Source: Gammaproteobacteria bacterium
GTDB taxonomy: Bacteria > Pseudomonadota > Gammaproteobacteria > Enterobacterales > Kangiellaceae
Length of the DNA stretch: 64,000 nucleotides
Assembly: GCA_013373545.1 (NCBI GenBank)
Contig: JABXHQ010000082.1
Coordinates: forward strand, 1-64,000
Direction: 5' to 3'
Shown here in pieces: positions 1-13,189 of this stretch (position 1 is the first letter of the stretch; each line of letters starts with the position of its first letter). The notes beneath the pieces were generated by a model that worked only from the letters and a program-made list of their open reading frames with translations, did not search any database and was not told the DNA's origin. The position numbers were made by a program, and so were the translations under genes.

Positions 1-769
<769 letters not shown>

Positions 770-817
770 TCACGAGTTTTTACTTTAGTTTTAAAATATC
801 AATATACCTTTTAGTAG

Positions 818-1090
<273 letters not shown>

Positions 1091-1137
1091 GCGATAACTC
1101 CCCGTCCATAGATTAAGACAAATAAAGGAGTTTTAAA

Positions 1138-1608
1138 GTGGAACCGAATGCAACATTAATTGTTCAATCAATCGCTTTCTTAGCGTTTGTTTGGTTCACA
1201 ATGAAATTCGTTTGGCCTTTGCTAGAAACTGCCATCACCGAACGCCAAAACAAAATCGCTGAAGGCCTTGCGGCTTCAGAGAAAGGTGTTCACGATTTGG
1301 AGCTTGCGAAAGAAAGCGCTTCAAATACGATGAAAGAAGCAAAAGCTCAAGCTGCAGAACTAATTGATCAAGCGAAAAAGCGTCACAATGAAATTGTTGA
1401 TGGCGCTAAAGATGATGCGCGTGCCGAAGCAGATAAAATCCTTGCCGGTGCTCGTGCGGAAATCGAACAAGAAGTTAACCGTGCTCGTGAACAACTTCGT
1501 GCGCAGTTATCAGTACTTGCGGTTGCCGGTGCTGAGAAAATTCTTGAGCGTAACATCGACGCTGCAGCCCAGAACGACATTGTCGAAAAACTGGTCAAAG
1601 AACTTTAA
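1138..1608 (+). CDS. atpF: ATP synthase Fo subunit b
   Basis: Peripheral-stalk subunit b, 156 residues (E. coli 156). One N-terminal membrane helix (about residues 6-26) is followed by a long, charged, Ala-rich helix suited to dimeric coiled-coil packing. It ends in the delta-binding tail [16 protein letters not shown]. The start is GTG at 1138, supported by AAAGGAG seven bases upstream. It sits between atpE and atpH in the usual order. Confidence 0.96.
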   Translation: MEPNATLIVQSIAFLAFVWFTMKFVWPLLETAITERQNKIAEGLAASEKGVHDLELAKESASNTMKEAKAQAAELIDQAKKRHNEIVDGAKDDARAEADKILAGARAEIEQEVNRAREQLRAQLSVLAVAGAEKILERNIDAAAQNDIVEKLVKEL

Positions 1609-1620
1609 TAAGGGTAGACC

Positions 1621-2157
1621 ATGGCTGAATTTACCACAGTAGCAAGACCTTATGCCAAAGCGGCATTTGAGCATGCTATGGCGGCAAATGCACTCGCTAA
1701 CTGGTCAGAAATGCTCGGCTTTATGGCTGCAGTTACTTCTGACGAACAGATGCAAAGTCTGTTGGCGAGCCCGCATTTAACACGCGAGCAACAACGTGAC
1801 GCCATGCTAAAAGTTTGTGCTGACAAGCTGGATGCTCAAGGACAAAACTTTGTTAAGTTATTGTCTGAAAATCACCGCTTATTAGCGTTGCCAAAAATTG
1901 CAGAAATTTTTGATCATTTAAAAGCAGAGTTTGAGAAAACGGTTGATGCTCATGTGATTTCTGCGGCTGAATTAACGGCTGAGCAACAAGATAAGTTAAA
2001 GCAGAAATTGGCAACAAAATTAGGGCGACAGGTCAATATCGATGTCACTATCGATAATTCGTTATTGGGTGGCCTGGTCATCGAAGCTGAAGATATGGTC
2101 ATTGACGGTTCGGTTCGCGGTAAGCTAGCCAAATTGTCAGAGACGCTGAAAGTATAA
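1621..2157 (+). CDS. atpH: ATP synthase F1 subunit delta
   Basis: OSCP/delta subunit that ties the peripheral stalk to the top of the alpha3beta3 head. It has 178 residues, normal for the family. The N-terminal helical domain begins [14 protein letters not shown]. The C-terminal signature [21 protein letters not shown] is typical of the family. It starts 12 bases after the atpF stop with AAGGGTAG upstream, and is followed by atpA after 14 bases. Confidence 0.96.
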   Translation: MAEFTTVARPYAKAAFEHAMAANALANWSEMLGFMAAVTSDEQMQSLLASPHLTREQQRDAMLKVCADKLDAQGQNFVKLLSENHRLLALPKIAEIFDHLKAEFEKTVDAHVISAAELTAEQQDKLKQKLATKLGRQVNIDVTIDNSLLGGLVIEAEDMVIDGSVRGKLAKLSETLKV

Positions 2158-2171
2158 AAGGAATCCAGAGC

Positions 2172-3719
2172 ATGAGTATGCAACTGAATCCATCTGAAAT
2201 TAGCGAGTTAATTAAACAACGAATTAATGAATTCGAAGTTGTTTCAGAGGCTCGTAATGAAGGCACTATCGTCAGCGTTTCTGACGGTATCCTACGTATC
2301 CATGGCCTTGCGGACGTTATGCAAGGTGAAATGATTGAACTACCGGGCGGCCGTTACGGTTTAGCACTTAACCTTGAGCGTGACTCAGTGGGTGCGGTTG
2401 TACTAGGCGACTATTCCGGTATCGTTGAAGGCCAAAAAGCAAAATGTACCGGTCGTATCCTTGAGGTACCTACCGGTGAATGTATGCTTGGTCGTGTTGT
2501 TGATGCATTGGGTAATCCAATCGATGGAAAAGGCCCAATTGAAGGCGCAACCTACTCTCCAGTAGAAAAAGTTGCACCAGGCGTTATTGCACGTCAATCG
2601 GTTTCACAACCAGTCCAAACGGGTATCAAATCAATCGATGCGATGATCCCAGTTGGTCGTGGCCAGCGTGAGTTAATCATCGGTGACCGTCAAACCGGTA
2701 AAACCGCGATTGCTATCGACGCTATCATCAACCAGAAAGGTACTGGTGTTAAATGTATCTATGTAGCGGTTGGTCAAAAAGCCTCAACAATTGCTAACAT
2801 CGTGCGCAAGTTAGAAGAGCACGGTGCAATGGCGCATACCGTAGTTGTCGCGGCTGCTGCATCTGATTCAGCGGCGCTTCAATACATCGCTCCTTTCTCA
2901 GGATGTTCGATGGGCGAATACTTCCGTGACCGCGGTGAAGACTCATTAATTGTTTATGATGATTTAACCAAGCAAGCTTGGGCTTATCGTCAAATTTCAT
3001 TGTTGTTACGTCGTCCTCCAGGCCGTGAAGCTTATCCGGGTGATGTTTTCTACTTACATTCGCGTTTACTTGAGCGTGCTGCTCGAATTAATGCTGAGTA
3101 TGTTGAGAAACTCACTAACGGTGAAGTTAAAGGTCAAACTGGATCATTAACAGCTCTTCCGATTATCGAAACTCAAGCGGGTGACGTATCGGCGTTCGTA
3201 CCGACTAACGTAATCTCGATTACTGACGGTCAGATCTTCCTTGAAACCGACCTTTTCAACTCCGGTATTCGTCCGGCGGTTAACGCAGGTCTTTCGGTTT
3301 CTCGTGTAGGTGGTGCGGCACAAACCAAAATCATCAAAAAGCTGGGTGGTGGTATCCGTCTAGCATTAGCGCAATACCGTGAGTTAGCGGCTTTTGCCCA
3401 GTTTGCGTCGGATCTAGACGATGCAACACGTGCCCAGTTAGAGCATGGTCAACGCGTTACTGAATTGATGAAACAGTCGCAGTACACGCCGCTTTCAGTA
3501 GCTGAAATGGCGGTTTCATTGTACGCAGCTGAGAAAGGTCACTTGAAAGATGTCGAACTCGACAAAATCGGTGATTTCGAATCAGCCTTGATTGATTACA
3601 TGAATAACCAACACAAAGGTTTAATGGATAAAATCAATCAATCTGCAGATTACAATGACGAAATTGCTGCAGAACTTGAAGATTCTGTGACTAAGTTTAA
3701 ATCAACTCAGACTTGGTAA
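2172..3719 (+). CDS. atpA: ATP synthase F1 subunit alpha
   Basis: Non-catalytic nucleotide-binding alpha subunit, 515 residues (E. coli 513). Walker A GDRQTGKT is at residues 171-178. The family block [16 protein letters not shown] and the arginine-finger region PAVNAGLS are present. The N-terminal helix that contacts delta is intact ([16 protein letters not shown]). ATG follows GGAATCC with normal spacing. A stem-loop with four Ts follows the stop, before atpG (listed separately). Confidence 0.98.
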   Translation: MSMQLNPSEISELIKQRINEFEVVSEARNEGTIVSVSDGILRIHGLADVMQGEMIELPGGRYGLALNLERDSVGAVVLGDYSGIVEGQKAKCTGRILEVPTGECMLGRVVDALGNPIDGKGPIEGATYSPVEKVAPGVIARQSVSQPVQTGIKSIDAMIPVGRGQRELIIGDRQTGKTAIAIDAIINQKGTGVKCIYVAVGQKASTIANIVRKLEEHGAMAHTVVVAAAASDSAALQYIAPFSGCSMGEYFRDRGEDSLIVYDDLTKQAWAYRQISLLLRRPPGREAYPGDVFYLHSRLLERAARINAEYVEKLTNGEVKGQTGSLTALPIIETQAGDVSAFVPTNVISITDGQIFLETDLFNSGIRPAVNAGLSVSRVGGAAQTKIIKKLGGGIRLALAQYRELAAFAQFASDLDDATRAQLEHGQRVTELMKQSQYTPLSVAEMAVSLYAAEKGHLKDVELDKIGDFESALIDYMNNQHKGLMDKINQSADYNDEIAAELEDSVTKFKSTQTW

Positions 3720-3725
3720 TCATAT

Positions 3726-3747
3726 AGGGAAGCTTGGCTTCCCTTTT
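3726..3747 (+). terminator. stem-loop between atpA and atpG
   Basis: An 8-bp stem AGGGAAGC/GCTTCCCT with a TTG loop, followed by TTTT, lies 7 bases after the atpA stop. It looks like a weak intrinsic terminator or an mRNA 3'-end protector inside the operon. The U-tract is short (four, one of them already paired), so most polymerase would be expected to read through into atpG. Confidence 0.5.
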
Positions 3748-3778
3748 GTGAACCTAACTAGATTGACAGGAAAAACAT

Positions 3779-4639
3779 ATGGCCGGCGCTAAAGAGATTA
3801 GAACGAAAATTGGGAGTATTAAAAACACCCAAAAGATCACCAGTGCCATGGAGATGGTTGCAGCCAGTAAAATGCGTAAAGCACAAGATCGTATGGCTGC
3901 TACTCGTCCCTATGCCAAGCGTATCCGTAATGTTATTGGGCATATCGCTCATGGAAATGTTGAATACCAACACGCGTTTATGAAAGAACGTGAAGTTAAA
4001 CGTGTTGGATTCATTATCGTTTCTACTGATCGAGGTCTGTGTGGCGGCTTAAACATTAACTTGTTTAAGAAAGCTTTGGTCGAAATGAAACAGTGGAGCG
4101 ACCAAGGCGTTGAAATCGATTTATGTTTAATCGGTTCAAAAGCACAAGGCTTCTTCAAGCGATTTGGCGGAAATGTTGTTGCACAAGCTACTCACCTAGG
4201 TGATGCGCCACAAGTTGCCGATTTAATCGGTGCTGTGAAAGTGATGTTAGATAGTTATAACAAAGGCAAAATTGATCGCCTATTCTTAGCTTCTAATGAC
4301 TTTGTGAACACCATGACGCAAGCACCAACGGTTGCCCAAATGCTACCGATTGTTCCGAGTGAAGATGATGAACTTAAACATCATTGGGATTATATCTACG
4401 AGCCTGACGCTAAGTCATTGCTTGAAGTTTTATTTACTCGTTACATTGAGTCACAAGTGTATCAAGGTGTGGTAGATAACATCGCCTGTGAACAAGCGGC
4501 TCGAATGGTGGCAATGAAAGCAGCATCGGACAATGCTGGTGATTTGATCGACGAATTACAACTGGTATACAACAAAGCCCGACAGGCTGCAATTACTCAA
4601 GAGCTTTCTGAGATTGTTGCAGGTGCGGCTGCGGTATAG
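3779..4639 (+). CDS. atpG: ATP synthase F1 subunit gamma
   Basis: Central-stalk gamma subunit that turns inside the alpha3beta3 head, 286 residues (E. coli 287). The N-terminal helix [20 protein letters not shown] and the [11 protein letters not shown] block are diagnostic. The C-terminal helix ends with [18 protein letters not shown]. The ribosome site is in GACAGGAAAAAC upstream of ATG. It lies between atpA and atpD as usual. Confidence 0.97.
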   Translation: MAGAKEIRTKIGSIKNTQKITSAMEMVAASKMRKAQDRMAATRPYAKRIRNVIGHIAHGNVEYQHAFMKEREVKRVGFIIVSTDRGLCGGLNINLFKKALVEMKQWSDQGVEIDLCLIGSKAQGFFKRFGGNVVAQATHLGDAPQVADLIGAVKVMLDSYNKGKIDRLFLASNDFVNTMTQAPTVAQMLPIVPSEDDELKHHWDYIYEPDAKSLLEVLFTRYIESQVYQGVVDNIACEQAARMVAMKAASDNAGDLIDELQLVYNKARQAAITQELSEIVAGAAAV

Positions 4640-4665
4640 CAGAACAAGAATTAAATTTTGGTTAA

Positions 4666-6054
<1,389 letters not shown>

Positions 6055-6078
6055 GACTAACTTGAAGGGATGAAGACT

Positions 6079-6504
6079 ATGCCATATACATTTCATCTCG
6101 ATATCGTCAGTGCCGAAGAAGAAATCTTCTCCGGCACCGTAGATATGCTCGTTGCTCATGGTGAGCTCGGTGAGTTAGGTATTGCTCCGGGGCATGCTCC
6201 GTTGTTAACTACCTTAAAACCAGGTCCTGTGAAAGTAACCAAGCATGGTGGTGAAGAAGAGTTTTATTACGTGTCGGGTGGTATGTTAGAAGTCCAACCT
6301 CACGTGGTAACTGTTCTAGCCGATACGGCTGTTCGCGCTGGTGATGTTGATGAAGCTGCTGCTCTTGAAGCACAAAAAGCAGCTGAGCAAGCGCTGAAAG
6401 ACCAAAGCGCTGAAATTGAATACTCGAAAGCGGCGGCAGAACTTGCTGAAGCGGTAGCTCAGCTACGAACTTTGCAAGCGATTCGTCGCAAAGCAGGTAA
6501 ATAA
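6079..6504 (+). CDS. atpC: ATP synthase F1 subunit epsilon
   Basis: Epsilon subunit that joins gamma to the c-ring and inhibits ATP hydrolysis. The N-terminal beta-sandwich has the [14 protein letters not shown] and [14 protein letters not shown] blocks. The C-terminal part is a two-helix hairpin rich in Ala. I chose ATG 6079 (141 residues) over the in-frame ATG 6070: GAAGGGA is about eight bases from 6079 but touches 6070, and MPYTFHLD matches the family N-terminus. A strong terminator follows. Confidence 0.94.
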   Translation: MPYTFHLDIVSAEEEIFSGTVDMLVAHGELGELGIAPGHAPLLTTLKPGPVKVTKHGGEEEFYYVSGGMLEVQPHVVTVLADTAVRAGDVDEAAALEAQKAAEQALKDQSAEIEYSKAAAELAEAVAQLRTLQAIRRKAGK

Positions 6505-6530
6505 ACTAGTTTTACCATCACAGTCTTTTA

Positions 6531-6553
6531 AGGGAGGGTAACCTCCCTTTTTT
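6531..6553 (+). terminator. intrinsic terminator of the atp operon
   Basis: Perfect 7-bp stem AGGGAGG/CCTCCCT with a GTAA tetraloop, followed by six Ts. It is 26 bases after the atpC stop and separates the operon from glmU. Confidence 0.92.
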
Positions 6554-6646
6554 CGTTAGCAGTAATCGCCTTGCCCTATTTCAAAATGGACACGAATAAG
6601 GCAAAATTTAGTCTAGGCGTTTAATGAAGGTTACAGGGAATTAATT

Positions 6647-8011
6647 ATGGGACTAAGTGTTGTTATTTTAGCGGCTGGTCAAGGGACTCGCATGCGCTCA
6701 AGCATGCCCAAAGTACTTCATCCAATTGCGGGTAAACCCATGTTGCAGCATGTGATTGATACCTGCAAAAGTCTGCGCGCTGATAATATTTTTGTCGTCT
6801 ATGGTCATGGCGGCGACCAAGTTCAACAAGCCATTAATGATGACTCCATCCAATGGGTTAAGCAAGAGCAACAACTGGGAACCGGACACGCGGTAGCCCA
6901 AGTAAAACCTTTCTTAAACGATCAAGATAAGGTGTTGATCCTTTATGGCGACGTGCCATTAATTCATCATGATACTTTGTTTGAATTACTCGAAATTCAG
7001 CCTGCAGGTGGCATCTCGTTATTAACCAATATTCTCGACGATCCAACCGGTTACGGTCGCATTGTGCGCGATGACGATAATCGAGTGATTGGAATTGTTG
7101 AACAAAAAGATGCTAATAGCCATCAACTGCTGATTAACGAAGTGAATACCGGTATTTTGGCGGCCAGTTCTGCTGAATTAAAAGGTTGGCTTGGTCAGCT
7201 ATCTTCCGATAATGCTCAGGGTGAGTTTTACCTGACCGATGTCATTGGCTTTGCAGCTAATGATCAGCGCGAAATTGTGACAGCTTCGCCGAATAACTCG
7301 AATGAAGTGGAAGGGGTTAATAATAGACAGCAGCTGGCAGCTTTAGAACGCGCTTATCAATTACAGTGTGCTCAAGTATTACTGGAAGGAGGCGTCACCC
7401 TTCTCGATCCTTACCGCTTTGATCTACGCGGAAAAGTGACCATCGACCCTGATGTTACGTTAGATGTGAACGTCATTATAGAAGGTACCGTGGTTATTGA
7501 AAGTGGTGCTTATATCGGCGCCAATTGTGTGTTAAAGGACTGTCATATCGGTAAAAATACCCTAGTAAAACCCAACTCAGTTATTGAGCAAGCAGTCGTA
7601 GGTAGTGATTGCACCATTGGACCCTTTGCCCGCTTGCGTCCCGATACTGTTCTCCACAACGACGCTCATATTGGAAACTTTGTTGAAGTAAAAAAGTCTA
7701 CCATTGGTAGCGGAAGTAAAGTCAATCATCTTGCTTATATCGGTGACTCGGAGATTGGACAACGGGTAAACGTTGGTGCCGGGACCATAACTTGTAATTA
7801 TGATGGCGCGAACAAACACAAAACCATTATTAAAGATGGCGCATTTATTGGTAGTGACAGTCAATTAGTCGCACCGGTAACAATTGGTTTTAATGCAACC
7901 ATTGGCGCTGGCAGCACCATAGCTAAGGATGTTAGTGATGATGTTTTATGTATCACTCGCGTTAAACAGAAAGAAATTCCGGGTTGGCAACGACCTGTTA
8001 AGTCAAAGTAA
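6647..8011 (+). CDS. glmU: bifunctional UDP-GlcNAc pyrophosphorylase / GlcN-1-P acetyltransferase
   Basis: Makes UDP-GlcNAc for peptidoglycan and LPS: acetylates glucosamine-1-phosphate, then transfers UMP. 454 residues (E. coli 456). The N-terminal nucleotidyltransferase begins with LAAGQGTRM...PKVLH (Lys22 expected in UTP binding). The C-terminal half is a left-handed beta-helix of hexapeptide repeats ending in the acetyltransferase motif [18 protein letters not shown] lies upstream of ATG. glmS follows after 15 bases, so both UDP-GlcNAc steps are linked. Confidence 0.97.
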   Translation: MGLSVVILAAGQGTRMRSSMPKVLHPIAGKPMLQHVIDTCKSLRADNIFVVYGHGGDQVQQAINDDSIQWVKQEQQLGTGHAVAQVKPFLNDQDKVLILYGDVPLIHHDTLFELLEIQPAGGISLLTNILDDPTGYGRIVRDDDNRVIGIVEQKDANSHQLLINEVNTGILAASSAELKGWLGQLSSDNAQGEFYLTDVIGFAANDQREIVTASPNNSNEVEGVNNRQQLAALERAYQLQCAQVLLEGGVTLLDPYRFDLRGKVTIDPDVTLDVNVIIEGTVVIESGAYIGANCVLKDCHIGKNTLVKPNSVIEQAVVGSDCTIGPFARLRPDTVLHNDAHIGNFVEVKKSTIGSGSKVNHLAYIGDSEIGQRVNVGAGTITCNYDGANKHKTIIKDGAFIGSDSQLVAPVTIGFNATIGAGSTIAKDVSDDVLCITRVKQKEIPGWQRPVKSK

Positions 8012-8026
8012 TTTGGAGAAATAACC

Positions 8027-9856
8027 ATGTGTGGAATCGTCGGTGCAGTAGCACAAAGGGATGTGGCCGATATTTTAGTTGAAGGATTGCGCCGTCTTGA
8101 ATATCGCGGATATGACTCAGCAGGAGTCGCGATAATTAATGATGAAAAAATCGACCGAGTGCGACGCCTTGGCAAAGTGAAAGAGCTGAGTGACGCTTTA
8201 GCATTATCCGCATTGCCCGGTGGAACCGGTATCGCTCATACTCGCTGGGCTACTCACGGTGAGCCCAGTGAGATCAATGCACATCCGCATATTTCTGGGT
8301 CTGACATTGCGATCGTGCACAATGGTATTATCGAAAATCATCAGCAGCTTAAACAGCAATTAATAGCTAAAGGCTATGAGTTTGTGTCGGCAACCGACAC
8401 CGAAGTTATGGCGCATTTAGTGGCTGATGAGTTTAAGCAGTGTGAGGATTTATTAACCGCTGTGCAGCGTGCGGTAAAACAGTTTGAAGGCGCTTACGGC
8501 GCTGTCTTTATGCATCGCAATATGCCTGAGCAATTGATTGTTGCGCGCTCGGGAAGTCCTTTAGTAATTGGTCGCGGTATTGGCGAAATGTTTGTTGCTT
8601 CCGATCAACTTGCCCTGTTGCCGGTTACACGTCAATTTTTATATCTAGAAGAAGGTGAAGTTGCGCAGGTAACACGCACGTCGCTAGCGATCTTTGATCG
8701 AAATGACAATGCCGTTGAACGTGATTTTGAAGAGTCATCGGTTCAGCATGATGTGGGCGATAAAGGGCCCTATCGGCACTACATGTTGAAAGAAATTTAT
8801 GAACAACCGGATGCGATAGCGAATACCCTAGAAGGTCGTATTAAAGATGGTACGCTTAATAGCGATATTTTTGGCGAAAAAGCCAAAGAAATATTCGCTA
8901 AGCTTGAAGCAATTCAAATAGTTGCCTGTGGAACTTCTTATCATGCCGGCATGGTTGCGAAATATTGGTGCGAAGATATTGCCAATATTCCTTGTCATAT
9001 AGAGATTGCGAGTGAATATCGCTATCGTAAAAGTTTTGTGCCGAACAATGCATTGTTTATTACGATTTCACAGTCTGGTGAAACCGCTGATACATTAGCG
9101 GCATTACGGTTAGCGAAAGATAATGGATTTATGTCGTCGCTATCGATTTGTAATGTACCTGGATCATCGTTAGTCCGAGAATCTGATCTTGCGTTTATGA
9201 CTCGAGCCGGTGCGGAGATTGGAGTAGCAAGTACAAAAGCCTTCACCACACAATTAGCGAGTCTACTGATGTTGATTGTCGCAATTGCAAAACATAAAGG
9301 TATGCCTGAAGCCGACGTCAAGCGCTACGTTCAAGCTCTAGAAGCCCTCCCGGGTGAAATCAATCGAGCGCTTGAGCAAAATGCGTCGATTGAAAATCTT
9401 GCGGAAGATTTTTCTGAAAAACATCACAGTTTATTTTTGGGGCGTGGCGACCAATATCCGATTGCGATGGAAGGTGCCTTGAAGTTAAAGGAAATTTCAT
9501 ACATTCATGCTGAAGCTTACGCTGCCGGTGAATTAAAACACGGACCGTTAGCTTTGATTGATCATGAGATGCCAATTGTTGTGGTAGCCCCACAAAATGA
9601 ACTTTTAGAAAAATTAAAATCTAATATGGAAGAAGTTCGCGCACGCGGTGGTCAGCTATATGTGTTTGCAGACTCAACTTCAAATTTTGCCAATGAAGAA
9701 GGCTCAAAGGTTGTTTATGTGAACTCAGAACATGCGGTTACAGCACCTATTGTTTACACTGTCCCGCTACAATTATTAAGTTATCACGTTGCGGTTATCA
9801 AAGGCACAGACGTTGATCAGCCGCGAAATTTAGCTAAATCAGTCACGGTGGAGTAA
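8027..9856 (+). CDS. glmS: glutamine-fructose-6-phosphate aminotransferase
   Basis: Forms glucosamine-6-phosphate from fructose-6-phosphate and glutamine. 609 residues, the same as E. coli. Cys2 (MCGIVGA) is the glutaminase nucleophile. [12 protein letters not shown] is the class-II amidotransferase signature. Two SIS sugar-isomerase domains follow ([17 protein letters not shown]). The C-terminal tail LAKSVTVE carries the catalytic Lys604. TTTGGAGAA precedes ATG. The DsbA-like gene starts four bases after its stop. Confidence 0.98.
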   Translation: MCGIVGAVAQRDVADILVEGLRRLEYRGYDSAGVAIINDEKIDRVRRLGKVKELSDALALSALPGGTGIAHTRWATHGEPSEINAHPHISGSDIAIVHNGIIENHQQLKQQLIAKGYEFVSATDTEVMAHLVADEFKQCEDLLTAVQRAVKQFEGAYGAVFMHRNMPEQLIVARSGSPLVIGRGIGEMFVASDQLALLPVTRQFLYLEEGEVAQVTRTSLAIFDRNDNAVERDFEESSVQHDVGDKGPYRHYMLKEIYEQPDAIANTLEGRIKDGTLNSDIFGEKAKEIFAKLEAIQIVACGTSYHAGMVAKYWCEDIANIPCHIEIASEYRYRKSFVPNNALFITISQSGETADTLAALRLAKDNGFMSSLSICNVPGSSLVRESDLAFMTRAGAEIGVASTKAFTTQLASLLMLIVAIAKHKGMPEADVKRYVQALEALPGEINRALEQNASIENLAEDFSEKHHSLFLGRGDQYPIAMEGALKLKEISYIHAEAYAAGELKHGPLALIDHEMPIVVVAPQNELLEKLKSNMEEVRARGGQLYVFADSTSNFANEEGSKVVYVNSEHAVTAPIVYTVPLQLLSYHVAVIKGTDVDQPRNLAKSVTVE

Positions 9857-9860
9857 GGTA

Positions 9861-10460
9861 ATGCAGGTAGTTAAAGTAGTTTTATTATCGTTGTTAATGA
9901 CATTTGCACTAAGCAGCCAAGCGGTAGAGCTGGAAGAAGGCGTCCACTATAACGTGGTTAGCACTGTGCCAAGCGATAAAAACTTCGTCGCTGTCTACTT
10001 TAACTACGGCTGTCCTGGGTGTTTCAAGTCAGAATCCTTGGTGAAGTATATTAAAGATAACTTGCCGGAAGGCGTCCCATTGATTCATGTTCCATTTGAA
10101 AATCATGCGGGCTGGAAGATTTATGTCCAAGCGTTCTATATTGCTGAGATGCTAGATATGAAAGAAAAGACTCATGATGCTATTTTTCATCGAGTTCATG
10201 TCGAGCGTAAGCACATTGCCGATCTTGATACGCTAAAGGAGTTTTTCGTGAGCTTAGGTGCTGATCCGAAACGCTTTGATAGTGCTGCGAAATCATTCCA
10301 ACTTGACGCGAAGCAACGAATGGCACGCAAGCAAGCCATTGCTAACCAAATCATGTCGACACCTACCTTTGTAGTGAATGATCAATATCGCTTAAATGCC
10401 AATCAATTTAAGTCGAATAAAGAGCTGCTTGATGGTATCAACCAACTGATCGCTAAATAA
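9861..10460 (+). CDS. DsbA-family periplasmic thiol:disulfide oxidoreductase
   Basis: Predicted secreted thioredoxin-fold protein of 199 residues. A cleavable signal peptide (about residues 1-22, ending SSQA) precedes the fold. The active site is CPGC (Cys51/Cys54) after AVYFNYG, and the cis-Pro loop is STPTFVV. DsbA proteins usually have CPHC, so the Gly at the third position may shift the redox potential. It directly follows glmS, may be cotranscribed with it, and is closed by a strong terminator. The exact DsbA subtype is uncertain. Confidence 0.88.
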   Translation: MQVVKVVLLSLLMTFALSSQAVELEEGVHYNVVSTVPSDKNFVAVYFNYGCPGCFKSESLVKYIKDNLPEGVPLIHVPFENHAGWKIYVQAFYIAEMLDMKEKTHDAIFHRVHVERKHIADLDTLKEFFVSLGADPKRFDSAAKSFQLDAKQRMARKQAIANQIMSTPTFVVNDQYRLNANQFKSNKELLDGINQLIAK

Positions 10461-10465
10461 TTAAT

Positions 10466-10485
10466 GGGCGCTTCGGCGCCCTTTT
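10466..10485 (+). terminator. intrinsic terminator after the DsbA-like gene
   Basis: Perfect stem GGGCGC/GCGCCC closed by a stable TTCG tetraloop and followed by TTTT, just after the stop codon. It ends the glmU-glmS-dsbA-like unit. Confidence 0.9.
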
Positions 10486-10574
10486 ACATTTCGTTACAGC
10501 TATTTTCGTTCAAGCCAAACTTTTCTCCACTCGCCGTCGTCTATTCTGCGGTAAAACTGATGACGGAGGGTTCT

Positions 10575-11330
10575 ATGAAATATTTAGTCTTATCTATGGG
10601 GATTGCCTGTTCAACCATGGCGACGGCAGGGATTAAAGTTGATGATTGCAACTTAGACATTCCCTATGACATTTCGATTAATCAAAAAGAAGTGTCGATC
10701 CGTGACAAAACCAACACTATTATGCGAGTAGACGCTGATGACCGTTTGTTCATTAATCAAACGGCGGTCGACTTGAGCCCTAAGCAGCAGCAGTTAGTAA
10801 AAGAAATGGGTCGTGAATATCGCGCTATGGTTCCTACAATTGGCAATATTGCTAGCGATGCGGTTGGTGTTGCGTTAAAAGCAGTCACTATGACCATGGG
10901 CGCAGTTTTGGTCGATGATATGGCTTTTCAACAGGATGTAAATGCGCGCCTAGATAAAGTTTCCGAGAAAATTAAAAGCAAGTTTAATGCTAGCTTTTAT
11001 AATGGACAGGCGATTAATGATGGTGCTATCGATGACCTAATTGATGAAGATCTTGACGCTATCATTTCGGATATAGTGGAAAAGTCTTCAGGTCGTATTG
11101 TGGCTAAGGCATTGGGCCAAATTTTTAGTGGAGATGAAGAAGAAATTAAAGATCTCGAATTCAAGATGGAAATGTTTGAACAAGATCTTGAAGCTGAGCT
11201 GGCGAGCCAAGCTGAAAAAATTGAGCAAGAAGCGAAAAAGTTTTGCGTACATTTAAAGCGCATCGATAAAGTAGAAACTCAATTACAACAAGAAGTTGCT
11301 GAGTTCTCATCGATTAATATCGTTCAATAA
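10575..11330 (+). CDS. DUF2884 (YggN-like) family exported protein
   Basis: Protein of unknown function, 251 residues. A signal peptide (MKYLVLSMGIACSTMATAG) is followed by a short beta-rich N-terminal part (DIPYDISINQKEVSIRD) and a long acidic helical C-terminal half. This layout resembles the DUF2884/YggN family. An upstream in-frame start at 10464 would run through the terminator, so I chose ATG 10575, which has GGAGGG seven bases upstream. No catalytic motif is evident. Confidence 0.8.
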   Translation: MKYLVLSMGIACSTMATAGIKVDDCNLDIPYDISINQKEVSIRDKTNTIMRVDADDRLFINQTAVDLSPKQQQLVKEMGREYRAMVPTIGNIASDAVGVALKAVTMTMGAVLVDDMAFQQDVNARLDKVSEKIKSKFNASFYNGQAINDGAIDDLIDEDLDAIISDIVEKSSGRIVAKALGQIFSGDEEEIKDLEFKMEMFEQDLEAELASQAEKIEQEAKKFCVHLKRIDKVETQLQQEVAEFSSINIVQ

Positions 11331-11407
11331 GCGCTAACGCTAGGCGGTGGCATTTCCACGGCAGATCCACTAGAATCGGTCGCGTTATCTGTTACGCGGC
11401 CGTCTTC

Positions 11408-12322
11408 ATGCCTAAATCAACCAGCATTTCACAATACTTTAAAAGCACCCTTCTCCGCGTGTTATTCAAAGGCTTTGCATTGCTTCCTTTGTCTTGGCTG
11501 CGTGGTATTGGCCGTTGGCTCGGAAGTTTGGTTTTCTCCATTAATACTCGTGATGTGAAAGTAACTCGCAAAAACATTCAGTTGTGCCTAACTGAATTGC
11601 CTGCGCAGGAACAAGAGCAGTTAACTAAACTGAGCACTCAGGCTTCTATGATGTGTGCCCTCGAATCCGCTTGGGCTTGGTTTAATCCGCGGGCTAAGGT
11701 TACTAAGCAAATCGTTGAAGTATCCGGTATTGAGCATCTAAAACGCGCTCAAGCACAACAACAACCGCTGGTTTTAACGGGCGCTCATCTCGGCAACTGG
11801 GAGGTTTTGCTAAACTGGATCGCCGCTTTTGACGACTGTGCCATCGCCTATAAGCCGCCGAAAAGTTTGGCAATGGACCCTGTTGTGCGCAAAGCTCGAG
11901 AAGCCACCGGTGTCACCATGATTACTGGTGATCGAAGCGGTATTGAACAGATGTTTACCGCTGCGAGCTCTGGCAAGCCATTTGTTATTTTGTCGGATCA
12001 ACGGCCGGGTAAACGCGGTGGCGTGTTTGCACCTTTTTTTAATCTCCCTGCATTTACCATGACTATCGTTCAAAAACTTGTTCAACAGGCAAACGCACAA
12101 CTATTATATTTTCATGCGCTGCGCGTTCCCTCTGGATTTAAAGTGATTATTACACCAGCCGCTTTTGATTTAACCATACCCGATGAAATTGAATTTGCGA
12201 CTGCGCTAAATGCTGGGCTTAGCGAGATAATTACCACTTACCCCAGTCAATTTGAGTGGTCTTATCGACGTTTCCGCCCACTACCCGAAGGGTTCGAACC
12301 GGTATACACTCAGCTGAAATGA
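11408..12322 (+). CDS. LpxL/LpxM-family lipid A acyltransferase, copy 1
   Basis: Inner-membrane acyltransferase of the HtrB/MsbB family, which adds secondary acyl chains to lipid A or related lipids. 304 residues. The catalytic H(X4)E/D motif is HLGNWE at 127-132, and the SDQRPGKRGGVFAPFF block is characteristic. One N-terminal hydrophobic segment is seen (about residues 18-42). No good ribosome site is visible upstream, so the start is moderately certain. Its stop overlaps the start of a second paralogue. Acyl-chain and substrate specificity cannot be read from sequence. Confidence 0.88.
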   Translation: MPKSTSISQYFKSTLLRVLFKGFALLPLSWLRGIGRWLGSLVFSINTRDVKVTRKNIQLCLTELPAQEQEQLTKLSTQASMMCALESAWAWFNPRAKVTKQIVEVSGIEHLKRAQAQQQPLVLTGAHLGNWEVLLNWIAAFDDCAIAYKPPKSLAMDPVVRKAREATGVTMITGDRSGIEQMFTAASSGKPFVILSDQRPGKRGGVFAPFFNLPAFTMTIVQKLVQQANAQLLYFHALRVPSGFKVIITPAAFDLTIPDEIEFATALNAGLSEIITTYPSQFEWSYRRFRPLPEGFEPVYTQLK

Positions 12323-13188
12323 AAACACTACTTAAATTTTTAGTATTTATTCATGCTCGATTACCCTTGTCGGTTAATCGTTTTCTCGGTCGTTGTTATG
12401 GCCGTTTTATATATTATTTTTCAGCGCGTCTAAAGCACACAACCGAAAAGAATTTATCGGTTTGTTTTCCAGAATGGGATGCCGCAAACTTGCATCGCCT
12501 GACTAAAGAAAGTTGTCGCCACACAGGAATGGCAATTGCTGAATCATTATGGATCTGGGGCCGCAAACCGAGTTCAGTTTTCAAGAAAATTTCGGTTGTT
12601 GGTCAAGAGCTAATTGATGACGCTCTAAGCTCTGGTGCGGGTGTCATTCTCACGGGTTTACACATGGGATGCTGGGAGCTAATTACCAATTGGTCTGGTC
12701 AATATTATTCGAGTTATGGATTCTATCGATCACTAAAAAAGTCTTCATTAGATGGTGTGATTAAACGCGGTCGTAGCCAAACCGGTGCTCACTTGATAGC
12801 GGCAACAAGAAGTAATGTTAAAGTAATCATTGATGCTTTAAAGCAACCGAACGTATTTATTGTGTTGGCTGACCAAGAGCCGAAACGTGGCAGTGGTGTA
12901 TACGCTCCATTCTTTGGTCGCCCAGCTTACACCATGACGTTACCTTATCAATTGGCGAAGAAAACCGGAGCTCGAATACTGGGGTTTGACATTTTACGTA
13001 CCGAAGCCGGTTGGACGTTGACCATCAGTGATATTAGCCACTTGGCTCATTGCGAAACTAAAGAACAGTTTGCAGTGGAGCTTAATCTTATTTTTGCCCA
13101 GATAATTGGCAAAAACATCGCTCAATTTGAGTGGAGCTACAAGCGTTTTAAAACACCATTTGATGGCAACTACGATTTTTACCAATGA
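12319..13188 (+). CDS. LpxL/LpxM-family lipid A acyltransferase, copy 2
   Basis: Second acyltransferase of the same family, 289 residues, overlapping copy 1 by ATGA, so probably translationally coupled. The catalytic motif is HMGCWE at 115-120, with ADQEPKRGSGVYAPFFG matching the family acceptor-site block. I used ATG 12319 rather than an in-frame start 63 bases upstream, because it gives the family N-terminus and the stop/start overlap. The pair probably adds two different secondary acyl groups. Converges on trkH with one base between stops. Confidence 0.87.
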   Translation: MKTLLKFLVFIHARLPLSVNRFLGRCYGRFIYYFSARLKHTTEKNLSVCFPEWDAANLHRLTKESCRHTGMAIAESLWIWGRKPSSVFKKISVVGQELIDDALSSGAGVILTGLHMGCWELITNWSGQYYSSYGFYRSLKKSSLDGVIKRGRSQTGAHLIAATRSNVKVIIDALKQPNVFIVLADQEPKRGSGVYAPFFGRPAYTMTLPYQLAKKTGARILGFDILRTEAGWTLTISDISHLAHCETKEQFAVELNLIFAQIIGKNIAQFEWSYKRFKTPFDGNYDFYQ

Positions 13189-13189
13189 C

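Noticed and set aside
10464-10574. N-terminal extension of the DUF2884 protein
   Set aside because: The extension would translate through the terminator at 10466-10485, while ATG 10575 has a strong ribosome site and starts a signal peptide.
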